Positions 1 to 6,114 of a DNA stretch of 7,834 bases are shown here, in pieces. Numbering within the stretch: position 1 is the stretch's first letter; every line of letters starts with the position of its first letter. Origin of the DNA: Chitinophagaceae bacterium (GTDB lineage: Bacteria > Bacteroidota > Bacteroidia > Chitinophagales > Chitinophagaceae); the NCBI GenBank assembly GCA_003136915.1, contig PLEB01000284.1:1-7834 (forward strand). The letters are read 5' to 3'. Under the pieces are notes generated by a model, which did no database searches, had not been told where the DNA came from, and saw nothing but the letters and a program-made list of their open reading frames with translations. A program made the translations under genes and the position numbers.

Positions 1-18
1 AATGGAGAATGCGTCAAT

Positions 19-487
19 TTATTGTGTGATTGGAAGATCCATATTATGCATCACCGTAATGAACCATTTATCATCTCCTCTCGTTAAAATTCAACAGGCC
101 TTTTCTGAGCGGAATGTCTTTTCCATCCGGACTCTGGGCACCGGTCATTTCCCAGGGTGCATCCACGGCCATAATATCGGCAGTGATGAATCGGATTTTC
201 TTATCGGTTATTTTCAGGGTGCTGTTCTTAAACCATGTCGCAAAGGGCTTTTCATGAAACTTTTCTATTTCAGTTCTGCCATGAGCGCTCATGCCGCGCA
301 CGTTAGTAAAGTCCGCATCCTCGGAGAATAACATAGAAAATGCTTTGGCATCATGCATATTCCATGCTTTTGATAAATCTGATAAGAGATTTTGAATGCT
401 TTCGGCGTCCTTTACCATTTGCGCTGTCTGGCCGCTTGTGATGCTTGAAAGGGACAGGTAAATAATGGATGAGAATAGGTATTTCAT
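19..487 (-). pseudogene. Secreted SnoaL/DUF4440-like (SgcJ/EcaC-type) protein, frameshifted
   Basis: The protein starts MKYLFSSIIYLSLSS, a short hydrophobic signal peptide ending near residue 22, followed by an NTF2-like/SnoaL fold segment: AWNMHDAKAFSMLFSEDADF at about 41-60, then G-M-S-A-H-G-R-T-E-I. This pattern is typical of the SgcJ/EcaC/DUF4440 group, small alpha+beta-barrel proteins of mostly unknown activity. The start at 487 is chosen because it begins the signal peptide; an ATG at 592 would add 35 residues with no family resemblance. The reading frame runs to GLLNF (residue 134, codon 86-88), then reads NERR and stops at 71-73. In the next frame the expected family ending is intact, ILTRGDDKWFITVMHNM and six more residues, stopping at 19-21. 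The gene is therefore whole except for a frameshift near 84-91. Restoring 5 bp gives 157 residues. It is either a recent pseudogene, a phase-variable gene or a sequencing error. Family assignment is fairly sure; biochemical role is unknown. Confidence 0.75.
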
Positions 488-876
488 ATTTGAGGCTTTG
501 AAATGCAGAATTTGCTTTGACAAGAATATTAAGCTGCTAAAAATGGAGATTGTCTCAAAATTAAAGAACTTCCTTTGATATTGGACCGACACTTTAACGG
601 ATAGAATCCGGATAAACTTGCGACAGGTTTCACATCAGGGTGCCTGGATTTTGATCTGTTCCGCAGGCAAAAAGTTTATACTCAAAATATTTATGTTCCC
701 CCTGTCACAGCCCCCGATTTTCCAAATAATAATTTCAGGAAAATTTAGGTGGGGGAACGCATTTATACTCAGCCAATTAGTCTTTTTCCCTATTTTACCG
801 TGTACGATTTCCTCTCTGAAAGCGTTAATATTACTACCGTAATCCCGGCATCGAGCCACAACCCTGAAATGATCCT
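488..876. other. Divergent intergenic region, 389 bp
   Basis: This lies between the minus-strand frameshifted gene and the plus-strand membrane-protein gene, so it should carry promoters for both. I could not find a convincing Bacteroidota promoter (TTTG about 19-21 bp before TAnnTTTG) for either. Two overlapping 74-codon open frames (618..842 plus, 635..859 minus) have no recognisable protein character and are not called. The main content is an inverted-repeat element at 675-771, described separately, and a 6-bp inverted repeat TGCCTG (641-646) / CAGGCA (664-669). Confidence 0.6.
675..771. repeat. Nested inverted repeats flanked by a 10-bp direct repeat
   Basis: Outer arms GTTCCCCC (695-702) and GGGGGAAC (751-758) are perfectly complementary. 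Inner arms ATTTTCC (717-723) and GGAAAAT (738-744) are also perfect. A second C5 run at 711-715 could pair with the same G5 run (751-755), giving an alternative fold. CTGTCACAG (702-710) is itself an inverted repeat around one base. The whole is flanked by TTTATACTCA at 675-684 and again at 762-771. It could be a small structured RNA or leader, a REP/MITE-like element with a 10-bp target duplication, or an operator. The base matches are certain; the identity is not. Confidence 0.5.
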
Positions 877-1290
877 ATGAAACATCTAGACTATCTCTAT
901 TTTAATATTTACAACCATTTCTATAAGGCAAGCCAATCCAGACAGGGTGTCAATCCCCGTTTGCAAGCGATGTATTTATTCGCCCTCGGCACTGGTGGAT
1001 GGCTGCTGTTACTGGAGGCGCTTTATTTACATCTTGTAAAACATTCCCGGTTTTCATCTCATGCCGGATCTACTATTTTTTCTGCTTCACTCTATATGCT
1101 GTTGGCCTATCTTTTCAACCAAATTTTTATTGTTCAGGACAGGGATCTGAGAATATTCAGCAAATATGAAGAGTCATCAAATCGCAATCCGAAAAGGAAG
1201 GGTCATCTGATACTTTCTTTCGGCATTTTGATATTACCTTATTTGGCCCTGGTATCCTGTGCTGTTTTCTTTTCTACACACAAGCGATAA
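877..1290 (+). CDS. Small three-helix inner-membrane protein, unknown function
   Basis: This 137-residue protein has three hydrophobic segments, at about 30-53 (AMYLFALGTGGWLLLLEALY), 64-86 and 110-133. A basic, soluble stretch lies between helices 2 and 3, including DRDLRIFSKYEE and NRNPKRKGH. The short aromatic N-terminus (MKHLDYLYFNIYNHFYK) precedes helix 1. I recognise no catalytic motif and no named family; similar short membrane proteins are common as hypothetical proteins in Bacteroidota. It is the only plus-strand gene in the window, runs divergent to the frameshifted gene and convergent with the large FG-GAP gene. The ATG at 877 is the first in frame and gives a sensible N-terminus. 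That it is a real gene is supported by its strong membrane-protein composition; its role is unknown. Confidence 0.75.
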   Translation: MKHLDYLYFNIYNHFYKASQSRQGVNPRLQAMYLFALGTGGWLLLLEALYLHLVKHSRFSSHAGSTIFSASLYMLLAYLFNQIFIVQDRDLRIFSKYEESSNRNPKRKGHLILSFGILILPYLALVSCAVFFSTHKR

Positions 1291-1310
1291 GCAACCTTTT
1301 TGCTTTTATT
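1289..1310. terminator. Weak hairpin between convergent genes
   Basis: AAGCAA (1289-1294) and TTGCTT (1300-1305) form a 6-bp stem with a 5-base loop. It overlaps the stop codon of the plus-strand membrane gene and is followed by TTATT. It could end transcription of that gene, and less well of the opposing one, where the U-run is missing. The stem is short and A/T-rich, so the terminator call is tentative. Confidence 0.4.
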
Positions 1311-1327
1311 AACCCTGTTTATCCCTG

Positions 1328-1342
1328 AAATAGAAACTATTT
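1328..1342. other. Inverted repeat across the FG-GAP gene stop codon
   Basis: AAATAG (1328-1333) and CTATTT (1337-1342) are perfect complements around a 3-base loop. The TAG stop of the 1337..3589 gene lies in the second arm. It may form a small 3'-end hairpin of that message. There is no U-run after it on the minus strand, so it is not a classical terminator. Confidence 0.3.
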
Positions 1343-3589
1343 AATCGGGGCGCATCCTATCATATTTATTTTTCCTTGCTGTGCCTTGAATTTCAGGACT
1401 TTTAAATTCATTTTCTCAATTTGCTTATTACCTTCTTTGATTTTAATGAACTGGTCGGGAACAATATTCTTAAATACCTGGACTATACCGGTGGTTGGCC
1501 ATTTTATGATCAATTCATCGATCATTTTCGCCCTCCCGATTCCTATTTCCTTCCTGAGCGGATTACCGCCGAAACTTCCGCCAGAATTAACATCCATATA
1601 GACAGTTCTTTTTGCTCCATTCTCAGTAAATGTAACAGCTATATGTGCACCTATTGCCGAGCGGTTGGACTTTATTCCTTCCAATAACACACTTATCCAT
1701 TTATTGTCATTCTGACCGGGATTGACATAAAGCGAATTAAAGAAACCGTCACCAGATAACGCTCCACCCACTCTGATAAAAATGTCCTGATCGCCATCAT
1801 TATCAATATCAGCAAAGGCAACTCCATGTCCCTTCTGTAAGCTTCCTACCCTCGCGGAATTGGTGACATCCGCAAATCGTTGTCCGTCTATATTCTTGAA
1901 CATTTTATTCGGTACAACCGATTTGAAATCTGGATTGCCTGTACCCAGGTACATATCTGACCAGCCGTCATTATCTATATCGCCGAAATTTGAGCCCATG
2001 GCAAATACCGGCTTGTTTAGGCCCTTATCCGGAGCAACATCAGTGAAGGTGCCATCGTGATTATTCCTGTATAAATACATCCTGCTTGCGTTTGGAAGGG
2101 GTCGGCCAAGGGCATCGGCTGCCACCGAGGCTGCCAGGGAGTTCTGGAACTGGTAACCGCATACAAAAATGTCGGGCCATCCGTCATTGTCATAATCCCA
2201 AAACCAGGTTGGAAAAGTGTGCGTCACATCTTTATCCAGGCCCGCACTATGCGTAGCATCTTCAAACTGCGGAATTTTCCCCTTTATCCCTTTGTTTTTT
2301 AGAAGTATTTTTTTTCCGTCTAAATTGGAAATAAAAATATCAGGCCATCCGTCGTTGTTGTAATCTGCAGATACAACGCCTTTCATAAAACCGGTAAATT
2401 CCGTCCCGGATTCCCTCGCAACATTGGTAAATGTGCCATCCTGATTATTAATATATAGCTCGGAGGGATGTGGATAAGCGGGTGAACTGGTTTCATTTCC
2501 AATGAAAAGATCCAACCAGCCGTCATTATTAAAATCGGCCCAGGTTGCGGTTTGGGTCGGATGAAAAGAAAGCAACCCACTTTCAACGGTAACGTCTGTA
2601 AATGTGCCATCGCCGTTATTTCTTAATAAGGTATTCGGCTGCTTGCCAAACTCCCCTAACCATGCTCCTCTCAAAACCAGGATATCCGTATAACCATCAT
2701 TGTTATAATCAGCCTGAATAATATTTAAGCCACCTTTGATATCACTTAAGCCGGAAGCCTGAGAAACATCCGTAAATGTGCCATCCGCATTGTTTCTATA
2801 ATAATGCATGCTTTCATCCAGTCCCCAGGATGATGTTACAATATCCAGGTAACCGTCATTATCAAAATCGTCGACGATAACTCCCCCGGCCATTGCCCTG
2901 AGACCATTTATTTGTAAATCGCCAGCCATATCCTGGAAAGCATTCACTTTGCAAGAAGAAGTATCCTTATCAAGACCGGGGATCAGCCAGCGGGAAGGAA
3001 CTTTTTTGGGATATTCTCCGATAGTCATGTACGCGATATTAAGCAGCCACCTGGATGCCAGATCGTTTGAATCCCTTTGCAGAATATCCTCGTAAACCTG
3101 GATGCCTTTTTGTGTCACATAAGGATCGGTGAAAATTCCTTTTCCCTGAATCGGAAATATGCATGATTCCGAAGAATGATTAGCAATGCAATTATTTCTT
3201 TCCCCTAATCTGAGATAGGTTATTGCGAGATCTTCTCTTATTGTAGATAACATTCTATCGCTTTTATCAGTTCCTGTTTGAAGAAGGTTATTTAATATTT
3301 CTGAAGACTCTTTTTCCTGTCCCATCTTTAATAAAACCATTGCCCTAAATAACCGAATTCTTTCTTCCTGATTTGGCGGAGAAGAAAATTGAAGCAGGGA
3401 ATCGTAAAAAGCCAGTTCAGCCTGAGGGTAAAATTGATTTTTTTTATCATAAACAGGTTTCAGCCCTTCCCTGTATAACCGGGTTGCCTCATCGGTTTCG
3501 CAATATTTCTTTATACAGGTGTAACTGATTGATGTTAACAGGAGGAATATAGGAATGGCAATAGCCAGTACTATGATTTTTTTTCTCAT
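1337..3589 (-). CDS. CRTAC1-like FG-GAP/VCBS repeat protein with ASPIC/UnbV domain
   Basis: This 750-residue exported or membrane-anchored protein opens with a basic, hydrophobic segment (residues 2-24). Residues about 35-200 are helical and TPR-like, with two cysteines (C134, C143) in a CIANHSSESC motif and the stretch RWLLNIAYMTIGEYP. Residues about 235-620 form a repeat domain. Seven acidic loops of the form D-x-[DN]-N-D-G-x-x-D start at 241, 294, 352, 409, 465, 537 and 594, separated by NNxDGTFTDV-type strands. This is the FG-GAP/VCBS signature of a beta-propeller whose loops bind calcium in known relatives. Residues about 630-718 are an ASPIC/UnbV domain, with GAHI, GGSFGGNPLRKEIGIG and the final strand IKWPTTGIVQVF. 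The last 30 residues are a lysine-rich tail. Bacterial members have no established reaction; a surface or periplasmic binding role is inferred. The start at 3589 follows A/T-rich sequence typical of the phylum. It has its own candidate promoter and is separated from upstream paralog A by 187 bp. Confidence 0.92.
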   Translation of the reverse strand: MRKKIIVLAIAIPIFLLLTSISYTCIKKYCETDEATRLYREGLKPVYDKKNQFYPQAELAFYDSLLQFSSPPNQEERIRLFRAMVLLKMGQEKESSEILNNLLQTGTDKSDRMLSTIREDLAITYLRLGERNNCIANHSSESCIFPIQGKGIFTDPYVTQKGIQVYEDILQRDSNDLASRWLLNIAYMTIGEYPKKVPSRWLIPGLDKDTSSCKVNAFQDMAGDLQINGLRAMAGGVIVDDFDNDGYLDIVTSSWGLDESMHYYRNNADGTFTDVSQASGLSDIKGGLNIIQADYNNDGYTDILVLRGAWLGEFGKQPNTLLRNNGDGTFTDVTVESGLLSFHPTQTATWADFNNDGWLDLFIGNETSSPAYPHPSELYINNQDGTFTNVARESGTEFTGFMKGVVSADYNNDGWPDIFISNLDGKKILLKNKGIKGKIPQFEDATHSAGLDKDVTHTFPTWFWDYDNDGWPDIFVCGYQFQNSLAASVAADALGRPLPNASRMYLYRNNHDGTFTDVAPDKGLNKPVFAMGSNFGDIDNDGWSDMYLGTGNPDFKSVVPNKMFKNIDGQRFADVTNSARVGSLQKGHGVAFADIDNDGDQDIFIRVGGALSGDGFFNSLYVNPGQNDNKWISVLLEGIKSNRSAIGAHIAVTFTENGAKRTVYMDVNSGGSFGGNPLRKEIGIGRAKMIDELIIKWPTTGIVQVFKNIVPDQFIKIKEGNKQIEKMNLKVLKFKAQQGKINMIGCAPIK

Positions 3590-3605
3590 ATTTATTCGCC
3601 TTTAG

Positions 3606-3617
3606 ATTGAATTCAAT
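3606..3617. promoter_or_regulatory. 12-bp perfect palindrome upstream of the FG-GAP gene
   Basis: ATTGAATTCAAT reads the same on both strands and lies 17 bp upstream of the start codon at 3589. Its right-hand 9 bases, GAATTCAAT, recur at 3721-3729, on the far side of the candidate promoter. On the minus strand both copies are preceded within a few bases by CCGGA. A dimeric regulator could bind here, but A/T-rich palindromes of this size also arise by chance. Confidence 0.3.
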
Positions 3618-3683
3618 AAAATTTCCGGTTACCAACCTGCGTAATGCAAGCCGGAAGGGAATGACTGAAATAAATCTGGCATG

Positions 3684-3714
3684 ATTATACTATTGCCCGC
3701 TGCCCATTGGCAAT
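3684..3714 (-). promoter_or_regulatory. Sigma70-like promoter with overlapping inverted repeat
   Basis: On the minus strand TTGCCA (3713-3708) and TATAAT (3689-3684) are separated by 18 bp, matching the -35 (5 of 6) and -10 (6 of 6) consensus of standard sigma70. The -10 is about 95 bp from the start of the FG-GAP gene. An inverted repeat, ATTGCC (3692-3697) and GGCAAT (3709-3714), overlaps the -35 and spacer and could be an operator. Bacteroidota housekeeping promoters usually have a different consensus, so use in this host is uncertain. Confidence 0.35.
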
Positions 3715-3776
3715 CCGTGAGAATTCAATCCGGAAAGCCATTATGAGGGAAGCGGGAACACAGCGTCATGTTTGTA

Positions 3777-4337
3777 TCAGGCGATTTCAGGAGGCTGTTC
3801 CACCGTGAGGCGGTGGCGTGAAGAATTTCGTATAAAATAATGAAAAGGAGCTGGTGATATGGTAACATAAAAATCATTTAGCCTGAAGGGGCTAATGATT
3901 GTATAATGATCTACTGAAAAGGTTTTGGATGAACTATGGTGCGAATTCGGCGATTTATCCGCTCCCGACCGTTGCAGGTCATTTAGAAACAGGAAAAATT
4001 CGTCTTTGGCTGCTTTCAATTTCATCACCGCATGATTTGGAATGCAGAGCAACTCCAGGGAGTCGTTATAAATCCTTCGTTTAACGTACTTGTATTCTAT
4101 ACCCTGGATTTCGACCCGCCCGTTAACCCGCTCAAATGATTTGGAATTGTTATAATAGGGCAGGTAGGAAACAGGGATCTTAATGGAGGTCAGTTGTGAT
4201 TCTTCATAATCATTATTGTCCAATATGGCTTCGAGTTGAGTATTGGCCCTATCTTCCAAATAAGAAGACAGCAACCGGTACCCAAACCAATTGAACAGCA
4301 GGATTGCTAAAAACAATATGGGATAAACCTTCTTCAG
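3777..4337 (-). CDS. Membrane-anchored YYNNS/FERVNG/YVKRR protein, paralog A
   Basis: The protein has an N-terminal membrane segment (residues about 4-23, KKVYPILFLAILLFNWFGY) and an extracytoplasmic part with a conserved core: YYNNS at 61-65, FERVNG at 68-73, YVKRR at 84-88, YNDSLELLCIPNH at 90-102. No enzyme motif is visible; I recognise the core as a recurrent uncharacterised Bacteroidota type, not as a named family. It aligns without gaps to paralog B at 5506..6063 over the first ~107 residues, about 65 identical by hand count. Start choice: the in-frame stop upstream is at 4368-4370 and there is no ATG or GTG before the membrane segment. A TTG at 4316 would cut into that segment. The CTG at 4335-4337 aligns exactly with a CTG in paralog B and precedes a typical KK-hydrophobic N-terminus, so I place the start there (186 residues). 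It begins 5 bp after the methyltransferase stop, suggesting translational coupling. A perfect 6-bp hairpin (3800-3816) lies near its 3' end. Confidence 0.78.
   Translation of the reverse strand: MKKVYPILFLAILLFNWFGYRLLSSYLEDRANTQLEAILDNNDYEESQLTSIKIPVSYLPYYNNSKSFERVNGRVEIQGIEYKYVKRRIYNDSLELLCIPNHAVMKLKAAKDEFFLFLNDLQRSGADKSPNSHHSSSKTFSVDHYTIISPFRLNDFYVTISPAPFHYFIRNSSRHRLTVEQPPEIA
3800..3816. other. GC-rich hairpin near the 3' end of paralog A
   Basis: CCACCG (3800-3805) and CGGTGG (3811-3816) are perfect complements around a 5-base loop, inside the codons for RHRLTV about 8 residues before the paralog A stop. No U-run follows on the minus strand. It might slow decay of the operon message or simply reflect codon content. 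Confidence 0.3.
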
Positions 4338-4342
4338 GTGTA

Positions 4343-5428
4343 TCAGGATTGAAAGAAAGCCGTCTTTTTATTCATAACCTCTTCAGCCATTTTTGTACCA
4401 TCAATGCGGGCTTTTATTTTAGCAAAAGCAATATCCCTTGAAGTGGATGTATCATCTGCGAAAGGAGAAAAACCGCAATCATCCGTAGTGCCAAGCTGGT
4501 CAACCGGAATTGTTTCGGCTGCCTGAAGGATAATATCGCGGATTTCTTCAGCTGTTTCCACCCGGGGATTAATTACATTGGTCACCCCCAGGAAAATGCG
4601 CTGTCCGGGTTTCATATTATATTTGATTGCATTCAATACCTGGACTTTATTTTTTTCTCCGGCATATTCCAGGTAAAAATTTCCTGCTTTCAATTGAAAC
4701 AATAGCGGTAAAAGGCTGTTATAACTGATATCAGCGCTGTGCGTTGAATCATGATCTCCACCGGGACAGGAATGAACGCCGATCTTTTTTCTTTCTTCTT
4801 CCGAAAAACGGCTGATAACGGCGTTATTCAAATCGATAAATGATTGTAAGAGATTACCGCTCGGGTCCAGTTTCAATGAGAGCCTGGCTTCCGTAAAATC
4901 AATTTGGACCTTGTACGCTCCGCTGTCCAGGCTTCTTCTGATATCTGCCTCCGCTTCATTTATTAGATCTTTGATGAACTCTTCCCGTGAATATCCATCG
5001 ATGCCCTCTGATGGATAAAGCAGGCTTAGCGCCGATGATGAAATCACTGCCTGCTTAACCGGAAGCGATGTTAATTGCTTTGCTTTCTTCAGATAACTGT
5101 CTGCATAGGTTTGATATCGGAATGGCCCTTTTGTAAGCTTTGGCAATTGCCTGCTGTGCCCGTCTGCAAAAGGAATCACTACCCCGTCGGGTGACAGTTG
5201 TTTCATGCCCTGAATTGGATAAGTAACGAAACTCGGTTTTGTTTGCTCACCATCAGAAATTACGGGTGAGCCAGTAGCTTCAAGATTTTTAATGGTCTCT
5301 GAAACTGCCGAATCATATAAGTGTTGGAGATCCTTGTCGTTTAACTGACCGGCAGCATTTGCCTTGATTCCCAAAATAAGTTCAACCGGACGCGGGATAC
5401 TTCCGATTGGTTCAGTTTGAATGCGCAT
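4343..5428 (-). CDS. Single-domain MetE-like (COG0620) zinc methyltransferase
   Basis: This cytosolic 361-residue enzyme corresponds to the C-terminal catalytic barrel of cobalamin-independent methionine synthase (UROD/MetE-like fold). The N-terminal half of the ~750-residue MetE is absent. Family landmarks are GSIPRP (9-14), SDGEQ (58-62), QIDFTEARLS (175-184), GVHSCPGGDHDS (217-228) and TTDDCGFSPF (314-323). The zinc ligands expected from MetE are all present: H219 and C221 in HSC, E254 in YLEYAGE, and C318. It should therefore activate a thiol substrate such as homocysteine for methyl transfer. Full-length MetE takes the methyl group from methyl-tetrahydrofolate; some short 'core' MetE proteins use a corrinoid donor, and other short relatives have different substrates, so the donor and acceptor here are open. 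No methionine-pathway gene is nearby. The start at 5428 gives a family-like N-terminus and lies 77 bp from paralog B. The stop is 5 bp before the proposed start of paralog A. Confidence 0.9.
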   Translation of the reverse strand: MRIQTEPIGSIPRPVELILGIKANAAGQLNDKDLQHLYDSAVSETIKNLEATGSPVISDGEQTKPSFVTYPIQGMKQLSPDGVVIPFADGHSRQLPKLTKGPFRYQTYADSYLKKAKQLTSLPVKQAVISSSALSLLYPSEGIDGYSREEFIKDLINEAEADIRRSLDSGAYKVQIDFTEARLSLKLDPSGNLLQSFIDLNNAVISRFSEEERKKIGVHSCPGGDHDSTHSADISYNSLLPLLFQLKAGNFYLEYAGEKNKVQVLNAIKYNMKPGQRIFLGVTNVINPRVETAEEIRDIILQAAETIPVDQLGTTDDCGFSPFADDTSTSRDIAFAKIKARIDGTKMAEEVMNKKTAFFQS

Positions 5429-5453
5429 ATATAAATTTTTTTAAACAGTAACA

Positions 5454-5497
5454 ATACCATATGGAATTTATGGTTGATGGTATATGGTGGATGGTAG
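5454..5497. repeat. Heptamer tandem repeat and hairpin upstream of the methyltransferase
   Basis: Four consecutive 7-bp units run from 5470 to 5497: ATGGTTG, ATGGTAT, ATGGTGG, ATGGTAG. A further ATGG sits at 5461. In addition ATACCAT (5454-5460) is the exact inverse complement of ATGGTAT (5477-5483), so the repeat can fold on itself, and CCATATGG (5457-5464) is a palindrome. The array begins 26 bp upstream of the methyltransferase start and ends 8 bp from the paralog B stop. It may be a degenerate short sequence repeat or a cis-regulatory element of the methyltransferase. Confidence 0.6.
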
Positions 5498-5505
5498 AAG
5501 GACTT

Positions 5506-6063
5506 TCAGGCCATCTTTTGCGGCGGCCGCTCCTCAGTGAATTTTGAACCGAAGGGGAGCATCACAGAATAATAAAAGGAGCTCTTCTTCATGTTACAAA
5601 AAGGATCAGTTATATTGAACAGGTCATTCGCAGTAAAATAATCGCCCGAGAAACTTTTATATGAATGAGAATCAGTTTTCTTATCCTGGGCCGGACGCTG
5701 TAAGTTATTCACCAATTTAAAAAAATCGTTATCAGCTTTTCTTAAATGCATAGCTGAATGATTCGGAACGCACAGCATTTCAATGGAGTCATTATACAGG
5801 CGGCGTTTAACATAATTATATTGTAAACCGCCGATTTCTATTTCTCCATTGACGCGTTCAAACTGACTTGAGTTGTTATAATAGGAAAGACGTTCGGCCG
5901 GGACTTTGATGGAAATCAATTCTGATTCATCATACTTATTATCATCCAGGCTTATTTGTAATTGTTCATTGGCGCCGGCTTCCAGACAGGCAGTCAGCAA
6001 CCGGTAACCACACCAGTTAAAAAGCAGTATTCCCAGCAGTACTATCGTCGAGATTCTTTTCAG
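5506..6063 (-). CDS. Membrane-anchored YYNNS/FERVNG/YVKRR protein, paralog B
   Basis: Read from the CTG at 6061-6063 this is 185 residues: KRISTIVLLGILLFNWCGY forms an N-terminal membrane segment, followed by the same core as paralog A (YYNNS, FERVNG, YVKRR, YNDSIEMLCVPNH at matching positions). The C-terminal third diverges, keeping only a PP motif near the end. No catalytic motif is visible. Start choice: the nearest upstream in-frame stop is TAG at 6070-6072, leaving only TAC, TCT and CTG before the membrane segment, with no ATG, GTG or TTG. A TTG start at 6000 would delete the membrane segment that both paralogs share. CTG initiation, or decay of an ancestral ATG, is inferred. The gene follows the response regulator by about 55 bp and precedes the methyltransferase. 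Origin by duplication together with paralog A is likely; function unknown. Confidence 0.75.
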   Translation of the reverse strand: MKRISTIVLLGILLFNWCGYRLLTACLEAGANEQLQISLDDNKYDESELISIKVPAERLSYYNNSSQFERVNGEIEIGGLQYNYVKRRLYNDSIEMLCVPNHSAMHLRKADNDFFKLVNNLQRPAQDKKTDSHSYKSFSGDYFTANDLFNITDPFCNMKKSSFYYSVMLPFGSKFTEERPPQKMA

Positions 6064-6114
6064 AGAGTACTAAGGTAATAATATTTATAGAATTGGGAAT
6101 TAGCGAAATACATG

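Noticed and set aside
2..331. Plus-strand 109-codon open frame
   Set aside because: It lies opposite the frameshifted SnoaL-like gene, whose minus-strand reading matches a known family; the plus-strand product has no recognisable character.
517..545. TTGACA-like -35 on the plus strand in the divergent gap
   Set aside because: The site 17 bp downstream is AAAAAT, not a -10, and it would leave a leader of over 300 bp.
618..859. Two opposing 74-codon open frames in the divergent gap
   Set aside because: They overlap each other and the inverted-repeat element, and neither product has domain, signal or membrane features.
2383..2610. 75-codon minus-strand frame inside the FG-GAP gene
   Set aside because: It is another frame of the strongly supported repeat protein; its apparent regularity comes from the repeated loop codons.
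3590..3776. Search for a sigma54 promoter (GG and GC elements 10 bp apart) that the regulator could control
   Set aside because: TGGCA and TTGCC occur here, but their spacing is wrong; no acceptable site was found here or in the other gaps.
5523..5530. GCGGCCGC palindrome
   Set aside because: It falls in the codons for RPP near the end of paralog B and is explained by coding sequence.
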